DNA of 64,000 bases. It comes from Gliomastix tumulicola. Its lineage: Eukaryota; Ascomycota; Sordariomycetes; Hypocreales; Bionectriaceae. Location: the NCBI GenBank assembly GCA_001599755.1, contig BCHX01000006.1, forward strand, positions 62,001-126,000, read 5' to 3'. Both the position numbers and the translations under genes were made by a program. The notes under the pieces were generated by a model. That model saw only the letters and a program-made list of their open reading frames with translations. It ran no database searches and had not been told where the DNA came from. Shown piece by piece: positions 32,966 to 43,649 of the stretch (positions within the stretch are counted from its first letter, which is position 1; each line of letters opens with the position of its first letter).

Positions 32966-33768
32966 ATGCAGCTCTCCATTGCCGCCCTTCTGACCGCTGC
33001 CGTGGCGGTGGTTGCCGCTCCCGTACGTAACATGGACCTCGCATTGCCCCGTCTGGATCTCGCTGACATTGCTCTCCTAGCCCGGCATCCCCTCCGCGGC
33101 TACCGCCCGGTCCCAGCTTAACAGCTTGACTGTTGGCAGCATTGTTGACAACGGCTCTTATGACCGCAACCTGTTCCCCCACTGGAACACCGTTGAGGGC
33201 ACCTGCAATGCTCGGTACGTCCCGTCTCGCTCGCTCGCTCGCTCGCTCTCTACGTAGGGTTTATATATGCTGACTTTGGAAAACAGCGAGTACGTCCTCC
33301 GACGTGACGGCTCCGGCGTTTCTGTTGGCTCTGACTGCTATCCCACTCGTGGCACCTGGACCTGCCCCTACTCCGGCCGGTCTCACACTGTCCCCTCCAA
33401 CGTGGACATTGACCACATGGTTCCCCTCAAGAACGCCTGGATCGTGAGTCGTCCTCTATCCCTCGCCCAGCCCTTGGAAGTCGTCGAAGTTGTTGCTGAC
33501 ATCATCTTTTGTTCAGTCTGGTGCTAGCTCGTGGACTACCACCCGCCGCACTCAGTTTGCCAACGACGTCAGCGGTCCCCAGCTGTGGGCTACCGACGGC
33601 AGCACCAACTCTGCCAAGGGTGACAAGAGCCCTGACAGCTGGAAGCCTCCTCTGACCGGCATCTGGTGCAACTATGCCAAGTCTTGGATCCAGGTCAAGA
33701 CGACCTACTCTCTCCGGATCAGCTCTGCTGAGAAGTCCGCCCTGTCGACTATGCTGGACCGCTGCTAA
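32966..33768 (+). CDS. Secreted HNH-type nuclease (DUF1524/GmrSD C-terminal-like)
   Basis: Four exons, 32966-33022, 33081-33214, 33287-33443, 33517-33768; 199 aa. The signal peptide is MQLSIAALLTAAVAVVAAP, and the first intron falls exactly after it. The metal-dependent beta-beta-alpha nuclease core is VDIDHMVPLKNAW (Asp106, His107) followed further on by RRTQFANDVSGPQLW, with the Asn typical of HNH enzymes, and a conserved SPDSWKPP block. Several Cys residues suggest disulfides. Fungal secreted members of this family are thought to degrade extracellular DNA, for nutrition or in host contact; this one is uncharacterised. The second intron contains a TCGC microsatellite. Confidence 0.9.
33227..33248 (+). 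repeat. TCGC microsatellite in nuclease intron 2
   Basis: About five and a half copies of a tetranucleotide inside the intron between exons 2 and 3. It could vary in length without affecting the protein. Confidence 0.8.
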
Positions 33769-34522
33769 ACGAAAAATATTGACCAGTAGGCAGAGTATAG
33801 GATGGCTATCCGTGGTTAAATAATGACGATATAAAGTACATTACCTTCCACGCAACCAAAACGTCCATATTTCTATTCACTTTCTCCGTTGGCCTATGTG
33901 CATGAACTTTCCATGAGTCAGTTGACATTTGGAATGAGGAGATTATTGACTTTTTACCTCGGTCGTCCTTGGGCCAAGAATTGAATGGCTCTGACGGCCA
34001 TGCCATTCATCTTACACGGCCACTGTTATCATAGCACTTCGTAGATAGAGGATGACTGCTTTCCAAATAGAGTGTGAAGAGCGGAATGGCATGCAGAGCC
34101 ATTGGGAATGAGCGGTCATACCCAATTACTTTGTTACTTGGCAGTAGTACGCTGTTCAAGGGCTGTCGGATTATGGGAGCAACTGGACTTGTCTTGGAGG
34201 GATAGAGTTGAGGGTATAATAGATATAGAAATAATAGTCCCGAGGTAAAAGAGCTAATCACAAGACTTCAGTACGCCCCCCATAAAGTGATGTCTCCTGA
34301 CCAGTTTCTAAAAAGACAGGACCTTTCGCTACCTATCTATGTCCATTTGTTAACTAGGACACACCAACGGAAAGACTACATAGGGATTTCCTGTCAGCTC
34401 GAACTCAGTAGTATTCAGTTATGACAGAGACATTTGACACTGCTTTAAACAATCAACCAATATAAACCGGACGCCCTCTTGACCCCTAGCAAAATAAGTA
34501 TCCAGCAAAGCAAGATCATATC
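33769..34522. other. Intergenic, AT-rich, convergent gene ends
   Basis: About 754 bp between the 3' ends of the nuclease (+) and the methyltransferase (-). Short frames only; no gene recognised. Confidence 0.45.
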
Positions 34523-35359
34523 TCACGATCCACGGCTTGGTTCCAGGGCGTACATCCTGACGGGCAACAGCTGAGAACCATTCACAATTGGGAATCCCAT
34601 TTGAAGCTCTGTCCGCACCACCCGAAGCCCAGCTCTGCGGAACACCAACCGGAACGTGTCGTCCTTCCTGTCAAGTCTTCTGTCAGCCGGACCAAGACGA
34701 TGATGATGAATATAGAGCATCTGTTTACCTGGTGACACTCCCGTCATACTCTTCGGTAAAATCTTCCCCTGAGCTGCTCAGGTTTTCCTTCACGACAATG
34801 ACCCCCTGATCTGGGTTGAGGACGGACATGCACCGCTCCAAGAACTTGATCAAGGATTCGTCGTCCAAGTATGTTGCACACCATTGAATCCATATCAAGT
34901 CGTAGATGACATCGGGAAGGGGCTCCCAGTACTCCAGCCCGGTGTTGAAAATGTTACCTACACCAGGGTTGCCCTCCAATGACGCGGTGAACTTCGCAAC
35001 GGGCTCGATGACGTCGACCTTGTCGGCAATGCTAGTCAACAGTCCAGTCGTAACTCGTCCGATACTACACATTGCTAGGGTGAGCGACAGGAAGCAGAAG
35101 CCGGAAAGTCCAAGGGGACTTCAACCCACCCAGCTCCTCCCTCGAGGATTCTCGGGACTGTCTGCCGACCCTTCTTGACACCGATGCCTAATCTGGCGAG
35201 GAACGTTTTGGATCCGCGCAGATCCGTCCGAGAGACCGAGGGTATGCCGCCAAGCATGCCATTGATATTGGCCTCGATCCCCTTCCAGTACTCGATCGAA
35301 TCACTAGTCTGTACCGCGTCGTCGAGGCCCTGGGGGCCGTCGCCGGGGGACGACGACAT
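34523..35359 (-). CDS. Protein N-terminal alpha-amino methyltransferase (NTM1/METTL11 family)
   Basis: Three exons on the minus strand: 35359-35130, 35064-34729, 34667-34523; 236 aa. It should methylate the alpha-amino group of proteins with an exposed X-Pro-Lys N-terminus (ribosomal proteins and others) using SAM. Family blocks: IEYWKGIEANINGMLGG near the N-terminus, the SAM-binding RILEGGAGIGRVTTGLL, which spans the first splice junction, DVIEPVAKF, and the hallmark DLIWIQWCATYLDDESLI. The C-terminus ends with PVRMYALEP. I start at 35359 (MSSSPGDG); an in-frame ATG at 35443 would add 28 residues with no family support. It is a housekeeping-type gene. Confidence 0.9.
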
Positions 35360-36868
35360 CGTGGCGGATGGATGGGGTGATTGGATACCGGTGAGAATGG
35401 CAGGTCCAGGTAAGCGCGATGTCCACTGGCCAGTGTGCGGCATTTTGTGTGAGAGGGCTTGTCCGGTCTGGAGGAAGGCTTTTAGGGCCAGCAGGTTTAT
35501 TAACTACGGGTCTAGTTCATGGTATGCCGGTAATATTGGGGGCTGATTATCCCCATACATACCATTCACGGCTTGACCATCAGTCAGGGCTGTAATTATC
35601 CCAGCCATGGGCCAAGCGGCCAATATCCCCCTGAGTGTTATCCCCCCCCAGTCGTTGAGCCTTGTAGCTGCGGTTTTCCGCAAGGACGTGGGCGTAGGAG
35701 CTACAGGGCATGAGACTAAGCCAATGGCTCTCTGAGCGACGATACTGTACCTGGCCGTGGTTGACGATCACCGCCACACGCGCGAGCAGCCACTGACGGC
35801 GCCGTTTGAAGCACACGCCTCCTGCTAGCGCATAAACGCGGCCCGGACGCGATTTCTACAGCAAACTCGCTTAGTGCTTCCAAGAGGGGGTGAGCGTCTC
35901 CGCATAGCCGTTGAGTGTTGGTTGTGCCGTACCAAGTCCTCCCTGCTGACTTGGAGAACGGTCCAAGAATAACGAACCTAAGATTAAGACAATCCAGACT
36001 CAGCCCGGGGAGACAACATCCATGAAATCTGAGATGATACCAGGCACGCGTCCGTCAAAGATCATGTAGACATAGTGGCATGCTGAAAGGTTACCGTCTT
36101 CAAGGAGACAGGCTCGCGTGTGGCGTGTTCGGGGCGGCTTTAGTGCGGGCAAAGCAGCTGCATAAATTCTCCAGCCAGAGACAACATAATAATGATGTCG
36201 GGATTCCATCAGGTGTTGTAAGCCCCCTTCACCGATTTTGTCCTGGCGTCTGACCTCCTGCGTTGGCTGATCGATAATGAGCTGCCATTGGTCAACGCGA
36301 CAAAACCTCGACCATTGGGGGCCAGCATCTGAGCACCTCTCAGCAAGGAATGTCCCCTGGACTGCGGCGCGTCTCCTCACGCCAATCAATGCAATGCACT
36401 GCTACGTTGCAACGATCCAACAGCACAATGGTAGTGGCTCATGTGGGGAAGGACGGTACCTAAGGTGCTATGCAACGCCGACAAGCGCCTGAGGACTGGG
36501 AACAACAGGCGCTAATCCCTGATGCTGCGTGGCTGAGGACCCCTATTCCTGGCGTTCTCCAGGGGTTCTGCAGCTGATCCTGCCCGCAGTGCCCGCACTT
36601 CACACCGGTCAGGCCACGGATTCTTCCCGGGGGGCTGATACCACCAAGTTCGCATCAGATGGACATGCTCGCGTGCGTGTGATTCACTGCCTGCCCAAAA
36701 GGACTTAAGTTAAAGGACGAAGTAATACGAGCGGCGCAATCAAAGGTGCCTGGCTCCTCTGCTGGATGAGAAGGAAGTATATAAAGACGCTGCTGTTCCC
36801 CGCGTGACTTGCCCGTCAGCCAGCCAGCATCTTCATCATCCCCCCCGTGTTTTTCGCTACCAAACAAG
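35360..36868. other. Intergenic divergent region, methyltransferase / CBM9-like protein
   Basis: About 1.5 kb with scattered minus-strand frames (up to 129 codons at 36000-36389) that show no motif. The high end is a clear promoter with a TATA box and a C-rich leader. Confidence 0.4.
36778..36785 (+). promoter_or_regulatory. TATA box of CBM9-like gene
   Basis: TATATAAA 84 bp before the ATG at 36869; the best core-promoter match in the window. Confidence 0.65.
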
Positions 36869-37555
36869 ATGCGTGCCGCCGCCGTCTCCTCTCTGGCTGC
36901 CGTGGCCGGGCTTGCTGCCTCCGCCGCAGCCACTCACGTCCCGTCCGTCGAGGTCCCGGCCTGCCCCAGCAAGGGCACCGTCACCTACTCCAAGACGGTC
37001 CCGGATCTGGAGGACTTTCCCTTGACGCAGGTCGACCTCTGCTACACCGACACGTCCATTGCCATCACCTTCACCGCCTACAATGAGACGGCCTTCTACT
37101 TCGACCCCAGCCAGGGCACCAACGACGACATCTGGGAGTACGAGGTCATGGAGGCCTTCATCTACAAGGGCAGCGACGACCCGCAGTTCTACTTCGAGTA
37201 CGAGGTCAACCCCAACAACGCGACCTACCAGGCCTTCATCTTCAACCCGTCCGAGGATCGTGCCCCCGGCGCTCCCTTCGACCATCTCTTCGTGTCGGAT
37301 CCTGCCGCCGACGGCTTCACGGCCGAGACCACGCTGGACAGGCCCGGCGAGACCTGGATCAGCGACGTCAAGATCCCCCTCGCCCTGTTCAACGTGCACG
37401 ACGGCAAGGCCAAGGGCACCAAGTGGAGGATGAACTTCTTCCGCACCGTCACGAACCCGGACATCTTCCCCGACCAGGGGCTGGGTGCCTGGAGCCCTCC
37501 TGACGTGGCCAGCTTCCACATCACCAAGTTCCTCGGCCACGTCAAGTTTGTGTAA
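36869..37555 (+). CDS. Secreted CBM9-like carbohydrate-binding protein
   Basis: 228 aa, single exon. Start at 36869 (MRAAAVSSLAAVAGLAASAA) gives a clean signal peptide ending near AATHV. The rest is one domain resembling family 9-like/DOMON-type beta-sandwiches: VDLCYTDTSIAITFTAYNE, DDIWEYEVMEAFI, YFEYEVNPNN, and the end AWSPPDVASFHITKFLGHVKF. The last block is very typical of fungal CBM9-like secreted proteins. No catalytic module is attached. It probably binds an extracellular sugar or wall polymer, function unproven. Codon use is strongly GC-biased at third positions, and together with the strong TATA this suggests high expression. Confidence 0.85.
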   Translation: MRAAAVSSLAAVAGLAASAAATHVPSVEVPACPSKGTVTYSKTVPDLEDFPLTQVDLCYTDTSIAITFTAYNETAFYFDPSQGTNDDIWEYEVMEAFIYKGSDDPQFYFEYEVNPNNATYQAFIFNPSEDRAPGAPFDHLFVSDPAADGFTAETTLDRPGETWISDVKIPLALFNVHDGKAKGTKWRMNFFRTVTNPDIFPDQGLGAWSPPDVASFHITKFLGHVKFV

Positions 37556-37674
37556 CGAGGTCAAGGTCAAGGTCATGCCGAATCCATAGCCTTGGGAACA
37601 ATGGTTGATATGAATTGATTTTTGATTTTTTTATTTAAATTCTACATATTCCCTCTCTCATTCGTCCTCCTCAT

Positions 37675-39517
37675 TCAATCATAAACTGAAGCTTTTGACC
37701 ACTTCGACGCTGCCCTGATCCTCTTCCCGAATATGTACAGCACAATAGGCACCGGGATCAGAAGACATGCGAACCCTCCAGTGATGCTCGAGCCAGGCCC
37801 TACACCGATATTATGATACAGAGGTCCCACGACGAGCGGGAACGCGCCCGCGAAGCACGACCGCAGAAACGTGTTTGCTGCCACGGCCGAGGCCGCGTAC
37901 ATCTGGAACGTGTCGACGAGGTAGTTCAGCGCCGCCTGGAAGATGGTGAAGAAGCCCGCGCCCAGCATCACGAGCCCGATGCAGGGCACGATCCAGTGCA
38001 CGCTTGGCGTGGCTGTCCAGCCCGTGAGGAACTGGGACGAGGCGAAGAGGACGGAGCCGAGCATCATCGGAGGCAGACGCTTCTCGGGGACGGCCCGGTT
38101 CCCGGCAGCGTGGTATGCCTTGTTGTACAGGAGCTGGTTGTAGACGTTGATGGCGCAGCCGATGACGGCCCCGATCAGGATGCAGAGGAAAGGAAGTGAT
38201 GCATCCAGAGGGCCCCAGCCTCGCTCCTCGCCAAAGATGATCGGCACGCCGCCAAGCTGCATATACAGAATGCCGTAGCAGAAGCTAGCATAGAGTGCCA
38301 CGAAGAAGCAGATGGGTGTCGCGAGTAGCTGGATGGGACGGATAAGGAACTTGCGGCCCAGCTCCGAGATGCTGACATCCCACTCCTCGAATTTGGCATG
38401 CAAGGCCCAGTTTCCAGAGTCGATGCGCAGACGCCGGGCCTTGAATACTAGGAGTTTGGGCGGGTAGCTCTCGTCGATGAAGACAGTGGCGATAACAAGG
38501 ACAAGAGACTGGATGATGCCGGTGAGATACTCGGTCCACCTCCATCCGAGGGAACGCTGCTCGACAACGGCAGAGGAAACGATCGGTCCTAAGGGAGAAG
38601 AAGAATGAGAATGAACAACTGCATTCATGATGAGCAAACCGGTCGGTTCAAGGGGCCAACTCACCAAGAACAGGACCGCCTACAACGGCCATTGCATATC
38701 CCGCCATAGCAATTCCCCTCGTTGCAGGCGTGTACATGTCGCCCAGGACGCCACCCGTGTTCGTAACAGGTGCCGAAGCAAAGAACGCACCAAAGAATCT
38801 CGTCAGCATGAGCGTCTGCAAGTCCTTGGCCGTTGCGCTCCCGAAACTAAAGCAGATGGCCACGAACATCGGGACCAGAACTGCGATTCTCCTTCCGAAG
38901 ACCTCACTTATCGGCGCCCAGAGAAGGGGGCCCAGGCCAAAGCCAAACAGGAAGAGCGTCGTGCCCAGATTGGCGACCTGGACGCCGACATGGAAATCGC
39001 GGGCGACGAGACGCGTACCGGAGGAATAGGACGAAGAGGCCCAGGTAGCCGACATGGTGACGAGGCCGTAGAGGAGAGTCGTGAGTGCCTTCTTGCGAGT
39101 AGGCCAGTTGAGAGGATGGTACGGATCATCGGGACCTTCGAAGTCTACGAGCTCGTCTACCGTAGTCGGTACGTGTGTGAGAGGATGTGTAAACTTATAG
39201 ACAGGTCTGGAGCGAATGTGGGAGAGGACGGTTTCCGTCCTTGACGGGAGCCTGCCGAGATTAGTGTCCGTCGACGAGGACACTCCGCCCATCTGTGAGA
39301 GGTTACGACGGGATCGGGTTCGTGATTCCTGTAGATCTAGCAACGTCGGACGATGGCCGTCGGGCTCTTCGCCTTTTTCCGTGAAATTGCTGAACTGAGA
39401 GGCTGAGTCCGCGGGTATGTCTGCCGACATTGAGCTGTCGTCCTCATCGTGGCCTTCAAGATGAGATTCAGTCTCGCCGGGGCGCACCCCGTGATGCGAG
39501 GATTGGTAGTGTTCCAT
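37675..39517 (-). CDS. MFS transporter, DHA1 type, with long N-terminal extension
   Basis: Two exons on the minus strand, 39517-38665 and 38588-37675; 588 aa. A hydrophilic N-terminus of about 130 residues (acidic and Arg/Ser-rich) ends with FEGPDDPYHPLNWPTRKK, the canonical entry of fungal DHA1 antiporters. It is followed by 12 membrane segments. Signatures include SEVFGRRIAVLVP (loop 2-3), RFFGAFFASAPVTNTGG and GYAMAVVGGPVLG, where the intron cuts just after the last Gly codon begins. The second half includes IFGEERGWGPLDASLPF and a final TM ending IVLYIFGKRIRAASKW. Substrate unknown; drug, toxin or metabolite export is the usual role. It is divergent from the NmrA-like gene. Confidence 0.92.
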
Positions 39518-40198
39518 GCTGGGAGCAAGACGTCCAGCTCAAAGCCTACACGATGCCTCATACACTGATGCAGTCCCTCCAGAGCAAGCAGAAGGAAGGT
39601 AGTCCATGGTGATATATGATATACTGATATCCGGATGTCCCTTGCCGTTGAACTCAATTCCATGTGTCGACGTCATACTTTCGGGGACCGAGGATCGGGT
39701 ATAACGGCCAAAAAGAAGTCACAGAAGAACGGCACCGATGCGGCATCAGTCTCCGTCCCTCGGCTTCAGCGGAGGCTGTGATCCTCCTGTTTTGCGTACG
39801 TGACTTGGTAGATACTATCTAACACGATGAGGTGACTCACAAAATACTTGCCACTCTTTCGAGATGCTCCTGGTCTTGCCGGCAGTCAAGTTAGCAGTCT
39901 AGAGCTCTACCCGAGGCTGTCGACGGAAATCTGATGGGTGCTGATCCAAGATCATCCGTGGGACTCACACGGCCGCCGCGACCGAAGTATCTCCCGCTAT
40001 ACTCGTTAATTCATAGATCATTAGCTATGGCAAAGGACCCGCCAGCCAAGGCCACGATAGATAATGCGAAAGGGAGGAGGGAGACCACAGTAACATGCAG
40101 CCATTGTGAGGTCTGCGTGATGCAAAATCAGTAGTCACAGAGGTCCACGGATGCTGAGCTAACGGGATAAGGCACACATCACGAGCTCTTTAGGGTCG

Positions 40199-40216
40199 AG
40201 AATAAATATTTATTCT
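40199..40216. repeat. 18-bp perfect palindrome
   Basis: AGAATAAATATTTATTCT is identical to its own reverse complement. It lies in the shared upstream region of two divergent genes, so it is a candidate dimer-binding site, but AT-rich palindromes also arise by chance. Confidence 0.7.
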
Positions 40217-40859
40217 GCCTAAATTACCCATCCAATATCTAACTTCAGGGAGAACAGAATTATCACACGACAGAGAAGAACCCTGTTGTCCTCCGCCCCA
40301 AGCTTCGGGCGAGAACGATCTTGATAAGCGAGCACATTACAGTTACCTTAATTTTTTGTGCATTCAGCTCAGCACACTCCCAGATAGAATGGAGCTTGCC
40401 TTAGAAGATGAGGGCTATGAAATGCTTGTGGTAACTAGCCTCCATAAGCTGAGACTGTCGGTCTGTAATCCAGCATTCCACCGACCACAGCGTTACACCT
40501 CCCCGCTCGCCTCCAGTAGAATTCCAGAAGCCCCGAAGCGAAGGCGCGAGGTGCCGAGCTCTTCTAGCGTGTGCTACTGGAAGTTAGCTGCTGTAGCGCC
40601 CAGCCGTAGCAGGCCCAGAGCTGCTTAGATGATCATTCCACGACGGTGCACCATTAATCAGGCGGTCCTCTGTGTTTCCGTTTTGGGTAATCTATAGCTC
40701 CGACGCGAGGCAAACGTCTGCTTGGAGGGACGATTACCTCGTGGTGATGGTGGTTTGTTGGTTCTTGTACGCCTGTACAGCAAAGACTGATCAATGTCGT
40801 GGAATAGAGGAGCATCCGAGAGCGCGAGGACAGACAGACCAACAATGCGAGAGCAGAGA

Positions 40860-40865
40860 TATAAA
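40860..40865 (+). promoter_or_regulatory. TATA box of NmrA-like gene
   Basis: TATAAA about 190 bp upstream of the ATG at 41053; the leader between them is C/T-rich toward the start codon. Confidence 0.45.
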
Positions 40866-41052
40866 GATGCCTTGCCGTCTCCTTTTTCCCGAGTCTGTTG
40901 CATCACCATGACGCTTCGGTCTTCAAACTTTCGACTCCTATTCATATACAGTTCCAAGTCCTCGACACAACAATCTTTGTTTGCCTGATACCCATCCTCT
41001 TGTGCCGTATCCAGACAGCCTGACTTGCTCTACCACACACCAAACACCCATC

Positions 41053-42132
41053 ATGTCCAAGATCATCACCGTCTTCGGCGCCACGGGCAACCAGGGAGGC
41101 TCCGTCATCGACTCCCTCCTCTCCGACCCGGCCGTGGCAGCCGAGTACAAAGTGCGCGGCGTGACGCGCGACACGACCAAGCCCGCCTCGCAGCGTCTTG
41201 CCGCCCGCGGCGTGGAGATGGTCCCGGTATGCGTGTCCCCTTTCCTCTCCGAGTTCCTCCAGCACAACCGTCCCTCTCCCGACGACGACGACGACGACGG
41301 CCAGATCGCTAACGTGGGGAGCCAGGCCGACATGGGATCTGCCGACGATACGGCACGGGCGGTCGCCGGCTCGCATACCGTCTTCTTCGTGACCAACTAC
41401 TGGGAGCACATGTCCCGCGAGAAGGAGGTCGGCCAGGGCAAGATGGTGGCCGACGCGTGCAAGAAGGCGGGCGTCAAGCATGTCATCTTCTCGTCCCTGA
41501 TCGACGTCACCAGGGCCACCAAGGGCCGGCTCCCGCACGTCGAGCACTTTGACGGCAAGGCCGAGATCGAGCAGTACATCCGAGACAGCGGCGTGCAGGG
41601 CACCTTTGTCATGCCCGGCTTCTTCATGTCCAACTTCTTCGGGACCATCAAGAAGGGCGGCGGCGACGGCAAGTACACCTTCTCGCTGCCTGTGTCGGGC
41701 AGCAAGGCGCAGATCCCCATGTTCGACTCTGGCAAGGACACCGGTAAGCATGCCCTCACGCATGATACCAAATTCGAGCTTGCATGCTAACACTTTCGTC
41801 TAGGGAAATTCGTCAAGGCAGCCGTCAAGAACTTCCCCAAGCACGCAGGGAAGAATCTCCTCGCGGCTTCGGCCTACCTCAGTCCCAACGAGGTGGTCTC
41901 CCAGTTCTCCGAGGCGATTGGCAAGCCGGCGGCCTTCCAGCAGATTTCGGACGACGACTACAAGGCCACCCTCCCGCCCGCCGCAGCACAGGAGATGCTG
42001 GAGAACATGCTTCTGCTGGAGGAGCCCGGATACTACGCGGGGGCGGACCTGTCGGACAGCCTGAAGATGCTCGAGGAGCAGCCGACCACGTGGAAGGAGT
42101 TTGTCGCGGCGAACAAGGCGAAATGGGAGTGA
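41053..42132 (+). CDS. NmrA-like NAD(P)-binding protein
   Basis: Three exons, 41053-41226, 41326-41743, 41804-42132; 306 aa. A Rossmann fold starts at once with IITVFGATGNQGGSVI (GxxGxxG dinucleotide motif). The core continues with RGVTRDTTKPASQRL, ADMGSADDTARAVAGSH and HVIFSSLIDV, and ends with KEFVAANKAKW. Typical of the NmrA family, it lacks the Tyr-x3-Lys pair of active short-chain dehydrogenases, so it is more likely a redox sensor or regulator (NmrA binds nitrogen regulator AreA in Aspergillus) than an enzyme. The first intron is 99 bp, in frame and stop-free; retention would insert 33 residues including a run of six Asp. Homology favours removal. Confidence 0.92.
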
Positions 42133-42309
42133 TGCGGTGTGCTTTATGTGCAGAATGCCGTAGATGGCAAGTAGAATGAATCATCACTTCAAGAAGTCAC
42201 TATTCGCTGCGTGTCATGAGATTATTCCCCTGTGCTACGGCCGTCACTCTGCTGCGTGCAAAGCCAACAGTGGACATAATTACAGGTCCCCTGGACACCA
42301 AAACAGCTG

Positions 42310-43137
42310 CTAAAGGCGCTGTAGCCCTAACCAAATTGCCCCTAACAGAATGCTCGTCGGCAGAACAAGCCGCAGCAGGACTCCCGTCAGCACCATCCGA
42401 TGCAGCCTCTTGAACTCGTTCCTGAACACCTTGGACTCGTTGACCCGCGGGAAGGGAACATTCTGCGGGACATCCCTGCCCAGGAACTTGCACAGCGGCT
42501 CCCAGGCGATGTCTGCGAGATCCAGCTCCAGCAGGTTTTCGCTGGGAACCATGCTCCTCACAGCGTCGTAGTGCCGCCTGTAGCCCGCCCGTGCGACGGC
42601 CTCCTCCCTCGTCTTCTCCAGTCTGCTCACGCCCAGCAATCCCATGTACATCTTCCACGCCGAACGGGTCACCGGTACGCGTGCAATGGGTTCCAGCAGG
42701 TTGCCGCTCAGCCAGGCCAGCCAGCCGTCTGATGACGGGAGGACCAGCGTCTCGAGGAAGCTCTTCCGCCAGGAGGTGAACTCCCTGTGCACCAGGATGA
42801 CCTTGGCCTCCGGGTAGGCCTTCAGCAGTGAGGCGGCGTACGGCGTGACGTCGGTGAGAGCCTCGCACGGGCCGAAGAAGGCGTCCCATTCTTCCCGAGT
42901 CGTGTACTCGCGCCCTGTGTAGCTGGGCAGGCACGCGATGTTGTCGTCCGAGATGGTGCTGAGAGCCGACCACTTGTCCAGATCCTCGCCCAGACACGAG
43001 GAGTGGAAGACATCACGGTAGCCGAGGATGGTGAGGGCTTCCTTGAGGGACTGCGAGCCGGTGCGGTAGAAGCCGAGGGAGAGCACCTCCTTTCGACGAG
43101 GAGGGCCGGGGGCAAAGGGGACGATATCGGGAGCCAT
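42310..43137 (-). CDS. Sulfotransferase-family P-loop protein with C-terminal membrane anchor
   Basis: 275 aa, single exon. It resembles the fungal sulfotransferase_4 family: LSLGFYRTGSQSLKEAL (phosphosulfate-binding-loop-like), FHSSCLGEDLDKW, EAKVILVHREFTSWRKSF (3'-phosphate-binding Arg/Ser region), and LLELDLADIAWEPLCKFLG near the end. A hydrophobic segment at the very C-terminus (VLLRLVLPTSILLGAIWLGL) could anchor the protein in a membrane with the catalytic part in the cytosol. Start taken at 43137 (MAPDIVPF); a further ATG ten codons upstream also exists. Substrate unknown and PAPS use unproven for this branch. A TATAAG lies at 43202-43197, about 60 bp upstream. Confidence 0.83.
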   Translation of the reverse strand: MAPDIVPFAPGPPRRKEVLSLGFYRTGSQSLKEALTILGYRDVFHSSCLGEDLDKWSALSTISDDNIACLPSYTGREYTTREEWDAFFGPCEALTDVTPYAASLLKAYPEAKVILVHREFTSWRKSFLETLVLPSSDGWLAWLSGNLLEPIARVPVTRSAWKMYMGLLGVSRLEKTREEAVARAGYRRHYDAVRSMVPSENLLELDLADIAWEPLCKFLGRDVPQNVPFPRVNESKVFRNEFKRLHRMVLTGVLLRLVLPTSILLGAIWLGLQRL

Positions 43138-43649
43138 TGTACAGACAGTAACATCATGATGGTGCACCGACGAGCCGTGAGACAGCTGCGACCAGCCTTA
43201 TACGCCGGCCGGTGAGAGGGACAGACGATCGGCGTCATCATCTGCGGCACAGGCCTCGCTGGGCAGGTAGATAGATGCCTTGCAATTAGTTTCAGGCTAT
43301 TGACATTAGTACCTAAGCAGCTGTGCATTCTCTTGGGGATTTGGAGATTGGGCGTCATCTCTAGAACCTGTCAGGGCAAGCTTCAAACAGTCGGCCTGGG
43401 GTGCCTGGGTCGTCGACAGTCGACAGTCAGCTTGATACCCTGCAGTGCTGGGTCATTATTACGGCTCACCGCGACCATAGCTCGTATCTTGGGTGCAGGA
43501 ACATATTATGCGTATCAACTAATTAGGTCTTAAATCATTGTACAGTGTAATCTCAAACAGACACTTCTGGCGAATCTTCACGTCTGTATATCACCCGCAA
43601 TAGGTAGACGAGCCAGGTACAAACAGCCTTCTTTCATGTCCGTGGTCAT
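43138..43649. other. Intergenic, promoter of sulfotransferase-like gene
   Basis: About 512 bp between same-strand genes. A TATAAG element on the minus strand at 43202-43197; otherwise nothing recognised. Confidence 0.4.

Larger units (their letters stand above)
39518..41052. promoter_or_regulatory. Divergent intergenic region, MFS / NmrA-like
   Basis: About 1.5 kb. It contains an 18-bp perfect palindrome at 40199-40216 and a TATAAA box at 40860-40865 on the NmrA side. Minus-strand ATATATGATATAC sequence lies about 90 bp above the MFS start. A 90-codon plus-strand frame at 40356-40628 has no motif and is not called. Confidence 0.45.

Noticed and set aside
35360..35443. Upstream in-frame ATG of the N-terminal methyltransferase
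   Set aside because: Adds 28 residues without family support; could matter only if a targeting peptide were shown.
36000..36389. 129-codon minus-strand frame
   Set aside because: No motif; located in a divergent intergenic region.
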